Shown here: positions 5,065-9,941 of the stretch, piece after piece
Numbering within the stretch: the first letter of the stretch is position 1
How the letters are laid out: each line of letters begins with the position of its first letter
Source of the DNA: Acidimicrobiia bacterium
GTDB taxonomy: Bacteria > Actinomycetota > Acidimicrobiia > IMCC26256 > BP-133
Length of the DNA: 9,941 nucleotides
Reading direction: 5' to 3'
NCBI GenBank assembly: GCA_025934385.1
Contig: JAICYE010000052.1
Location: 1 to 9,941, forward strand
The notes under the pieces: generated by a model
Told to the model about the DNA's origin: nothing
The model's database searches: none
Seen by the model: only the letters and a program-made list of their open reading frames with translations
Program-made: the position numbers and the translations under genes

Positions 5065-6831
5065 GTGAAGACACGATGGTCTCTGGTTCTCGGTCTCGCC
5101 GCCGCACTGGCCGGCCCGGCGCTGCCGGCGGTGGCGGCGCCGACACCGGCGCCCGGAGCGGGCGCTGCCCATCGCCCGTTCGCCTTCGGCGCCATCGGCG
5201 ACACGAGCTTCACCGCTGACGCCCGGGCCCGCTTCCCCGGGCTCATCGCTGACATGAACGCCGCCGGTCTCGCCTTCTCCGTCCATGACGGCAACATCGG
5301 CGCCGATCCCGACGCCTGCACCGACAAGTTCTACGCCGCCACCCGCGACCTGTTCGACCGCTTCCAGGCGCCGCTCGTCTACACACCGGGCGACAACGAG
5401 TGGCTGGACTGCAGGACGGAGGGCATGGATCCGACCCGGCGGCTGGCCGCCCTCCGGCGGACGTTCTTCGCCACTGACCGGTCTCGTGGCGCCACGACAC
5501 TGCAACTGCAGCGGCAGACGCCCGACTATCCGGAGAACGCCCGCTGGCGCTACGGCGGCGTCACCTTCGCCACCGTCCACGTCGTCGGCGGCCATGACGA
5601 CCTGGGCTCGGCCGAGGCCGCCGCCCGCCGGCGGGCGGCGATCGACTGGCTCGACCGCACCTTCGACCATGCCCGGCAGGACGCCAGCGACGCCGTCGTC
5701 CTCGTCTGGCAGGCCGACCCCTTCTTCCAGCAGGACGTGCCGGCCTACAACGATCTGCGGGGCACGCTGCGGGCCGAGACGATGGCCTTCGGCCGGCCCG
5801 TCCTCCTGATCCACGGCGACAGCGGCCAGTTCGGCATCGACAAACCGATGATCGCCCCCGACGGCACGACGGTGTCCAACTTCACCCGGCTGCAGACGTT
5901 CGGGCCGGCCGACGCCGGCTGGGTGAGGGTCGGCGTCGACCCGGGCGCCCGGGACGTGTTCTCCTTCACCGCCGAGACCCCGCCCGGCCCGCCGACCACC
6001 CCGTCGCCGGGAGCGCCGTGCGGCATCCGGACCGCCCCGCCGGACCGGTGGCAGCACGTCATCTGGATCTGGATGGAGAACAAGCGCCGCGACCAGGTCA
6101 TCAACAACCCGGCGGCGCCGTTCGAGACCGCCCTGGCCGAGGCCTGCGGCACCGCCCGGCAGTACTCGGCGGTGGCCAGCCCCAGCCTGCCCAACTACCT
6201 GGCCGCCACGGCGGGGAAGACGTTCGGTGTGACCGACGACGCCCCGCCCGCCGACCACAGCTTCACGGCCGACAACCTGTTCCGCCAGGTGCGGGCGCAG
6301 GGCCGCCAGGCCCGCAGCTACATGGAGGACATGCCCGGCCCCTGCGTCCTCGCCGCCCGGGCCGGCGTCTACGCCGTCAAGCACAACCCGGCCGCCTACT
6401 ACAAAGGCGGCGACGACCGGGCCGCCTGCCGGCGGGACGACCTGCCGCTCGGCACCACGGCGGCCGGGCCGTTCGCCTCCGGCCTCGACGACGGAACGCT
6501 GCCGGCCTTCTCGTTCGTGACGCCAAACCTCTGCAACGACACCCACGACTGCCCGGTGAAGCGGGGAGATGTGTGGCTGTCGGCCTGGCTCAGCCGGATC
6601 CTGACCAGCCCCACGTACCGGGCCGGCAGCACGGCGGTGTTCCTCCTCTGGGACGAACCGGGGATCATCCCCAACGTCGTCGTCAGCCCGTCGACCCGGC
6701 CCGGCACCACCGTCGACGCGCCGTTCGACCACTACTCGCTGCTGCGCACCACCGAGGAGATGCTCGGTATCGGCGACCACCTCGGCCGGGCGGCCGGCGC
6801 CCGCAGCCTGCGCCCGGCCTTCCGGCTCTGA
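5065..6831 (+). CDS. Secreted two-domain phosphatase: calcineurin-like domain fused to acid-phosphatase/phospholipase C-like phosphoesterase domain
   Basis: A 588-residue exported protein. Residues 1-25 form a signal peptide (MKTRW, hydrophobic core, PAVAA). Residues about 38-302 resemble bacterial calcineurin-like metallophosphoesterases: IGDT (44-47), VHDGNI (73-78), YTPGDNEWLDC (106-116), YPENARW and LIHGDSGQF (248-256). Homologues as I remember them read 'GDI' and 'HGDTH', so a metal-ligand Asp is Asn77 and the His after HGD is missing. A Pro/Thr linker (305-317) leads to a second domain (about 328-580) of the phosphoesterase family that includes acid phosphatases and phospholipase C. It shows WMENK (336-340), SPSLPNYLA (372-380), KHNPAAYY, FVTPNLCNDTHDC (484-496), LLWDEP (527-532) and DHYSLLRTTEEMLG; this domain looks complete. 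The GTG at 5065-5067 is chosen because it opens the signal peptide. Likely roles are phosphate scavenging or phospho-polymer hydrolysis outside the cell. It is next to the exported hydrolase. Confidence 0.87.
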   Translation: MKTRWSLVLGLAAALAGPALPAVAAPTPAPGAGAAHRPFAFGAIGDTSFTADARARFPGLIADMNAAGLAFSVHDGNIGADPDACTDKFYAATRDLFDRFQAPLVYTPGDNEWLDCRTEGMDPTRRLAALRRTFFATDRSRGATTLQLQRQTPDYPENARWRYGGVTFATVHVVGGHDDLGSAEAAARRRAAIDWLDRTFDHARQDASDAVVLVWQADPFFQQDVPAYNDLRGTLRAETMAFGRPVLLIHGDSGQFGIDKPMIAPDGTTVSNFTRLQTFGPADAGWVRVGVDPGARDVFSFTAETPPGPPTTPSPGAPCGIRTAPPDRWQHVIWIWMENKRRDQVINNPAAPFETALAEACGTARQYSAVASPSLPNYLAATAGKTFGVTDDAPPADHSFTADNLFRQVRAQGRQARSYMEDMPGPCVLAARAGVYAVKHNPAAYYKGGDDRAACRRDDLPLGTTAAGPFASGLDDGTLPAFSFVTPNLCNDTHDCPVKRGDVWLSAWLSRILTSPTYRAGSTAVFLLWDEPGIIPNVVVSPSTRPGTTVDAPFDHYSLLRTTEEMLGIGDHLGRAAGARSLRPAFRL

Positions 6832-6837
6832 CGGGCT

Positions 6838-7437
6838 TCAGCCCCCGGCGCCGATCTCGCCGGTGAGGTAGCGCTGGATGGTGGGGCCGATCGCCGCCAC
6901 GAGTTCGTCCGCACCCACCGAGGCGATCGGCTCGAGCTCGACGACGTACCGGGTGAACATGAGCCCCACGACCTGGGTGGCCACGAGGGACGCCCGGAAC
7001 TCGGCCTCGGGCGCCAGGGCCACCCGCTGCACGACGCTGAGGATCGTGCTCGACACGAACTCACGCAGCATGCGGGCCGCACCGGCGTTCGTCACCGCCG
7101 ATCGGAGGAGCCCGAGCAGCGTGGCGCGGGCGTCCCGGTCCTCCCAGATCTCCACCACGAGCCGCACGACTGCTTCGCCGAGCCGGTCGCGCTCGGCGGT
7201 GTCGAGGCGCGAGAGGGGCTCGCTCGGCACCACCGGGAAGCGCATCGCGGCGACGAAGAGCCGCTCTTTGGTGCCGTAGAAGTGGTGAACGAGGGCGGAG
7301 TCGACGCCGGCGTCGGCGGCGATGCCCCGCAGGGTTGCGCCCTCGTAGCCGAGGCGGGCGAACCGGTGCCGGGCGGCGCCAAGGATGGCGTCCCGGCTGC
7401 CGCTGTCACCAGCCCGGCGTCCGGGGCCCGGGCTCAC
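6838..7437 (-). CDS. TetR-family transcriptional regulator, second gene of the SRPBCC operon
   Basis: A 199-residue regulator. The TetR N-terminal domain reads SRDAILGAARHRFARLGYEG followed by the helix-turn-helix ATLRGIAADAGVDSALVHHFY (residues 34-54) and GTKERLFVAAM. The C-terminal helical ligand domain ends in VAAIGPTIQRYLTGEIG. The GTG at 7435-7437 is used; it lies 13 bases after the stop of the SRPBCC gene, so translation is probably coupled, and no strong ribosome binding site is visible. Its 3' end faces the phosphatase fusion gene with only six bases between the two stop codons, so the two transcripts must overlap. It most likely binds the AT-rich palindrome over its own operon's promoter (7929-7948) and represses it. 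That link is inferred from position and from the family habit of autoregulation. Ligand unknown; a hydrophobic molecule handled by the SRPBCC partner is plausible. Confidence 0.92.
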   Translation of the reverse strand: MSPGPGRRAGDSGSRDAILGAARHRFARLGYEGATLRGIAADAGVDSALVHHFYGTKERLFVAAMRFPVVPSEPLSRLDTAERDRLGEAVVRLVVEIWEDRDARATLLGLLRSAVTNAGAARMLREFVSSTILSVVQRVALAPEAEFRASLVATQVVGLMFTRYVVELEPIASVGADELVAAIGPTIQRYLTGEIGAGG

Positions 7438-7450
7438 GGCGGGAGCCAGA

Positions 7451-7900
7451 TCAGGGCGAGCCCGGACGCTCGAGCCGTTCCTTGAGCTTCCGGTAGCTGC
7501 GCGGCGCGGCCCGCTCGGTCATCCGACGGACGAGCGGCAGCAGGGTCACGCCGAGCCCGTGACCCTCGAAGTCGAGGGAGAACGTGACCCGGGACCGGGC
7601 ACCGCCGGCGAGCGGCTCGATCGTGATCGTGGCGCTGGGCCGGATGGGGCCGTCGATCCCCCGGGCCGCCCACGTCGTGGGTTCCCGGACCTCGGAGATC
7701 TCCTGCGTCATCGTCCGGGCGACGCCCCCGATGCGGCGGGTCGTGGCGAACCTCGACCCGACGGTGAAAGGGTCACCGTCCTCCATGCGGGCAGTGACGA
7801 CGTCGTCCTGCCACTCGGAGAACCGCAGGGGGTCGGCCGCATAGGTGAAGACGTCGCGGGGCGGCGCAGCGATGTCGATGGTCGACACGATGGGCGGCAT
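7451..7900 (-). CDS. SRPBCC/START-fold protein (polyketide cyclase-like)
   Basis: A 149-residue small cytosolic protein of the SRPBCC superfamily, whose members form a deep hydrophobic pocket and bind or convert lipids, polyketides or other small molecules. The N-terminus MPPIVSTIDIAAPPRDVFTYAAD is the typical first strand and 'P..VF.Y..D' helix. It is followed by FSEWQDDVV, GSRFATTRRIGG, and the late strands ATITIEPLAGGARSRVTFSLDF. The long C-terminal helix (about 122-145) is also typical and here strongly basic. ATG at 7898-7900 is fixed by a strong GGAGGT ribosome binding site (7906-7911). The frame stays open up to 7969, but that would place coding sequence over the promoter. It is cotranscribed with the downstream TetR gene. 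No catalytic residue can be named, so binding versus enzymatic function is open. Confidence 0.88.
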   Translation of the reverse strand: MPPIVSTIDIAAPPRDVFTYAADPLRFSEWQDDVVTARMEDGDPFTVGSRFATTRRIGGVARTMTQEISEVREPTTWAARGIDGPIRPSATITIEPLAGGARSRVTFSLDFEGHGLGVTLLPLVRRMTERAAPRSYRKLKERLERPGSP

Positions 7901-7905
7901 GGTCC

Positions 7906-7911
7906 ACCTCC
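7906..7911 (-). promoter_or_regulatory. Strong Shine-Dalgarno of the SRPBCC gene
   Basis: GGAGGT on the minus strand, five bases before ATG 7900. It is the best ribosome binding site in the window and decides this start over the longer open frame. Confidence 0.85.
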
Positions 7912-7928
7912 GGTGTCGCTCCGGCCCT

Positions 7929-7948
7929 AATTCATCACTCGATGAATT
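7929..7948. promoter_or_regulatory. TetR-type operator palindrome over the SRPBCC-TetR promoter
   Basis: AATTCATC and GATGAATT are perfect 8-bp arms around ACTC. Offset GC arms CGGCCC (7922-7927) and GGGCCG (7951-7956) extend the symmetry. The core is strikingly AT-rich for this window. It overlaps the -10 box and the expected transcription start of the operon encoding a TetR repressor, so autorepression is the simplest reading. Confidence 0.75.
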
Positions 7949-7974
7949 CTGGGCCGTCGAGTCCCCCAAGTCAA
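7946..7974 (-). promoter_or_regulatory. Promoter of the SRPBCC-TetR operon
   Basis: On the minus strand: -35 TTGACT (7974-7969), a 17-base spacer, and -10 CAGAAT (7951-7946, 4 of 6 to consensus). Transcription would start near 7939, giving a leader of about 40 bases that contains the strong ribosome binding site. The -10 box shares three bases with the operator palindrome. Confidence 0.7.
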
Positions 7975-7996
7975 GGCGCCGCCGCGCCGGCGTCGG

Positions 7997-8353
7997 TCAG
8001 CGGGGGTTGGCGAAGTCGGCCATCGCCGCCGAGAAGTCCACGCCCACCCAGGGCTCGTCGCCGACGACCCAGCCGTCGTGCCCGGGGGCGACCGAGTAGG
8101 CGTCGCCGGGGTTGATGTCGATCTCCGTGCCGTCGTCCTGGCGGACGCGGAGCTGGCCTGAGATGGCGTAGCCGTTGTGCTGAACCTGGCAGCTCTTGGT
8201 GCCGGCGATGGGCTTGACGCATTCGGACCAGCGCCAGCCCGGCTGCATCGTCGAGCGGGTGACCGTCGTCGACCCGACCGTGACCACCTCCACCCGACCC
8301 TTGTCGAACTCCCGGACCTCGCTGGCGGAATCGACACTCATGCTCTCGGCCAT
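7997..8353 (-). CDS. Small cupin-domain protein
   Basis: A 118-residue single-domain beta-barrel protein. The first cupin motif region reads MQPGWRWSECVKP followed by SCQVQHNGYAISGQLRV (residues 54-70). The second reads INPGDAYSVAPGHDGWVVGDEP (80-101) with PGD at 82-84 and His92. Possible metal-binding residues are Glu44, His59 and His92, an incomplete version of the classical two-His, Glu, His set; Cys45 and Cys55 lie nearby. Related short cupins often read 'SEHVKP', so Cys45 may replace a metal His. ATG at 8351-8353 is chosen because AGGGAG (8362-8367) sits eight bases upstream; a GTG at 8360-8362 would be too close to it. The gene ends 23 bases before the -35 box of the SRPBCC operon and is probably transcribed separately. 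Function unknown. Confidence 0.85.
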   Translation of the reverse strand: MAESMSVDSASEVREFDKGRVEVVTVGSTTVTRSTMQPGWRWSECVKPIAGTKSCQVQHNGYAISGQLRVRQDDGTEIDINPGDAYSVAPGHDGWVVGDEPWVGVDFSAAMADFANPR

Positions 8354-8361
8354 GCGGCTCA

Positions 8362-8367
8362 CTCCCT
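8362..8367 (-). promoter_or_regulatory. Shine-Dalgarno of the cupin gene
   Basis: AGGGAG on the minus strand, eight bases before ATG 8353. It favours this ATG over the overlapping GTG at 8360-8362. Confidence 0.6.
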
Positions 8368-8379
8368 CTCTTTCGGTGC

Positions 8380-8398
8380 GGCGGGCGCCGTGCCCGCC
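8380..8398 (-). promoter_or_regulatory. Stem-loop upstream of the cupin gene
   Basis: GGCGGGC and GCCCGCC form perfect 7-bp arms around a five-base loop. It lies about 27 bases before the cupin start and, if transcribed, would be a stable leader hairpin. It could equally be a DNA binding site between the divergent cupin and BTAD genes. Confidence 0.4.
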
Positions 8399-8422
8399 CC
8401 TGCCGGCGATGGTGCGGGGCGC

Positions 8423-8453
8423 CGCTTCAGGACCACTCTCGGGACGCTTCAGG
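8423..8453 (+). repeat. Two CGCTTCAGG direct repeats 22 bp apart, before the BTAD regulator gene
   Basis: CGCTTCAGG occurs at 8423-8431 and 8445-8453. The repeat-to-repeat distance of 22 bp is two helical turns, the spacing known for direct repeats bound by SARP-type (BTAD) activators. The downstream gene encodes a BTAD regulator, so autoregulation is possible. The repeats end about 40 bases before the putative -10 box, further than in classic SARP promoters. Confidence 0.45.
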
Positions 8454-8491
8454 TCGATGCCCCGCCCATGGGCCCAGAGATTCCGGGGCCC

Positions 8492-8497
8492 TACGCT
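8492..8497 (+). promoter_or_regulatory. Possible -10 box of the BTAD regulator gene
   Basis: TACGCT (TAnnnT type) ends eight bases before the GTG at 8506, which would give a leaderless message. No convincing -35 box is visible, consistent with activator-dependent or weak transcription. Confidence 0.3.
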
Positions 8498-8505
8498 TCG
8501 TCGCC

Positions 8506-9941
8506 GTGGTGGAGTTCCGGATCCTCGGACCGTTGCAGGTCGTGCGGGACGGGCGGGCCGTCGAGCCGGGCAGCCCGAAGCAGCGGGCGCTGCTGCTGAA
8601 TCTCCTCGTCCACCACGGCCAGGTCGTCTCCCGGGACCGCCTCATCGAAGACCTGTGGGCCGGAAGTCCGCCCTCCACCGGGCTCGGCGTGCTCCAGAAC
8701 TACGTGTCGCAACTCCGCAAGGCCCTCGGGGCGGGCCTGGTCGTCACCCGGGGACCGGGCTACGCCCTCGACGTCGCGCCCGCCGCCATCGACAGCGTCC
8801 GGTTCGAACGGCTGGTGGAGGACGCCCGGGCGGCGCTGCGGGCCGGTGATCCGGCCGGGGCGGTCGACGCCGGGCACGCGGCGCTGGAATGGTGGCGGGG
8901 TCCGGCCCTGGTCGATGTGGCCGGAGAACCCTTCGCCCAGGCCGAGATCGCCCGTCTGGGGGAACTTCGGGTGGTGGCCCTCGAGACAGAGCTGGAGGCC
9001 GAAGTCGCCGCCGGCCGCCACCGGGAGGTGGTCGGCCGGTTCGAGGCGCTGCTGGCCGAGCATCCCTTCCGCGAGCGGCTGTGGTGGCTGCTGATGCTGG
9101 CGCTGTACCGGGCGGGCCGTCAGGCGGACGCCCTGCGGGCCTACCAGAAGGCCCGAAACCTCCTGCGGGACGAGCTCGGCCTCGAGCCCGGGCCGGAGCT
9201 GCGGGATCTGGAGGCCGGCATCCTCCGCCAGGACCCGGGCCTCGACCACCTGCTCCGCTCGACCCCGTCCGGCTCGGACCGGGCGACCCGACCGGGCCCG
9301 GCGGTGATCACCCCCGCCGCCGCCCGTCCGCCGGGCCGCCGCCCGTCGGGTCCGCTCGTCGGGCGGGTCGAGGAGCGCACCGCCGTGGTGGGGTTCGTCG
9401 ACGCCGCCGGCCCGGATCGCCAGGGCGGGCTCCTGATCCTGATCGGCGAACCGGGCATCGGCAAGACCCGCCTCCTCGAGGAGGCCCGGGCCCACGTCGA
9501 GGACGTCGGCGGCGTGGCGATGGTCGGCCGCGGCTACGAGGCGGAGCGCGGCCGTCCCTACGGCGCCTGGATGGACGCCGTCCGCTCCACCCCCCTGCCC
9601 CCGCTGCCCGACCGGATCCGGGCCGATCTGACGCCGCTCCTGCCGGAGCTGTCGGCCGAGCGCGTCGACCTCGACGACCCCGGCCGGCTCTACGACGCGG
9701 TCGTCGCCCTGCTGGCCCATCTGGCGGCGGAGGCGCCGACGGCCGTCCTGCTCGACGACCTCCACTGGCTCGACGACTCCTCGACGGCGTTGCTGCACTT
9801 CGCCGTCCGGCATCTGGCCGGCCACGACGTCGCCTTCCTGGCCACCGCCCGGTCGGCCGAGCTCCACGACCACGTGGCCGCCCGGCGGGTGGTGGAGGCC
9901 CTCCGGCGCGACGACGTGCTCGTCGATCTGGCTGTTGGGCC
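8506..9941 (+). CDS. BTAD (SARP/AfsR-like) transcriptional regulator with AAA-type ATPase domain, C-terminus cut by window edge
   Basis: At least 478 residues of a large signal-transducing regulator. Residues 1-92 form an OmpR-like winged-helix DNA-binding domain (MVEFRILGPLQV, GSPKQRALLLNLL, VVSRDRLIEDLW, LQNYVSQLRKAL, RGPGYAL). The bacterial transcriptional activation domain (about 98-243) follows, with EHPFRERLWWLLMLALYRAGRQADALRAYQ and DELGLEPGPELRDLE. A Pro-rich linker precedes an AAA-type module: PLVGRVEER (from about 283), Walker A GEPGIGKT (314-321) and Walker B VLLDDLHW (414-421). Such proteins are usually 900-1200 residues with C-terminal helical repeats, so about half is missing here. 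ATP binding probably switches DNA binding on, as known for AfsR. GTG at 8506-8508 or the next GTG codon can start it; there is no ribosome binding site. The gene is divergent from the cupin gene. Possible targets are unknown; no biosynthetic cluster is seen in the window. Confidence 0.92.
   Translation, partial: MVEFRILGPLQVVRDGRAVEPGSPKQRALLLNLLVHHGQVVSRDRLIEDLWAGSPPSTGLGVLQNYVSQLRKALGAGLVVTRGPGYALDVAPAAIDSVRFERLVEDARAALRAGDPAGAVDAGHAALEWWRGPALVDVAGEPFAQAEIARLGELRVVALETELEAEVAAGRHREVVGRFEALLAEHPFRERLWWLLMLALYRAGRQADALRAYQKARNLLRDELGLEPGPELRDLEAGILRQDPGLDHLLRSTPSGSDRATRPGPAVITPAAARPPGRRPSGPLVGRVEERTAVVGFVDAAGPDRQGGLLILIGEPGIGKTRLLEEARAHVEDVGGVAMVGRGYEAERGRPYGAWMDAVRSTPLPPLPDRIRADLTPLLPELSAERVDLDDPGRLYDAVVALLAHLAAEAPTAVLLDDLHWLDDSSTALLHFAVRHLAGHDVAFLATARSAELHDHVAARRVVEALRRDDVLVDLAVG

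Noticed and set aside
4711..6780. A 689-codon minus-strand open frame opposite the phosphatase fusion.
   Set aside because: Same composition effect. The opposing frame has a signal peptide and two recognisable enzyme domains, while this one has biased repetitive composition and no motif.
7901..7969. An N-terminal extension of the SRPBCC protein starting at 7969.
   Set aside because: It would translate the promoter and operator. The ATG at 7900 has a strong ribosome binding site and opens exactly at the conserved first strand.
8491..9873. A 460-codon minus-strand open frame opposite the BTAD regulator.
   Set aside because: The plus strand encodes an unmistakable winged-helix, BTAD and Walker A/B protein. 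The antisense frame is a composition shadow.

Overview
The window is very GC-rich, with G or C in most third codon positions and many GTG starts. It reads as chromosomal DNA of a high-GC actinobacterium. A gene of the mycothiol-dependent maleylpyruvate isomerase family, two TetR regulators and a BTAD/SARP-type regulator support this. Lineage below phylum cannot be fixed by eye. I see no rRNA, tRNA, CRISPR array, insertion sequence or phage gene. Genes are tightly packed and no gene-free stretch exceeds 300 bases.

Layout. (1) Minus strand, 1-1477: a transglutaminase-like protein gene, then a glyceraldehyde-3-phosphate dehydrogenase gene cut by the left edge. (2) Plus strand, 1499-3537: a TetR regulator divergent from the transglutaminase gene, a short MgtC/SapB-family membrane protein and a mycothiol-dependent maleylpyruvate isomerase-like enzyme, probably one transcript. 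(3) 3538-3751: an intergenic stretch with a hairpin, two copies of a CGACCGGTCG palindrome, and a promoter with a dyad inside it. (4) Plus strand, 3752-6831: two exported or surface proteins, a GH26-type glycoside hydrolase and a two-domain phosphatase fusion. (5) Minus strand, 6838-7900: an SRPBCC-fold protein followed by a second TetR regulator, converging on the phosphatase gene with a 6-base gap. The promoter of this pair carries a 20-bp AT-rich operator-like palindrome over its -10 region. (6) Minus strand, 7997-8353: a small cupin protein. (7) Plus strand, 8506 to the right edge: a large regulator with a BTAD output module and an AAA-type ATPase domain, preceded by two 9-bp direct repeats 22 bp apart.

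How they may work together. Most units look like independent small operons. The clearest circuit is the SRPBCC-TetR pair, where the second TetR probably represses its own operon through the palindrome. The hydrolase and phosphatase are both export-targeted and adjacent, so they may act together on extracellular sugar or phosphate polymers, but that is inference. I do not find a defence system or an obvious new multi-gene machine. The least ordinary items are the double-phosphatase fusion with an eroded N-terminal metal site, the palindromic operator, and the regulatory repeats before the hydrolase and BTAD genes.
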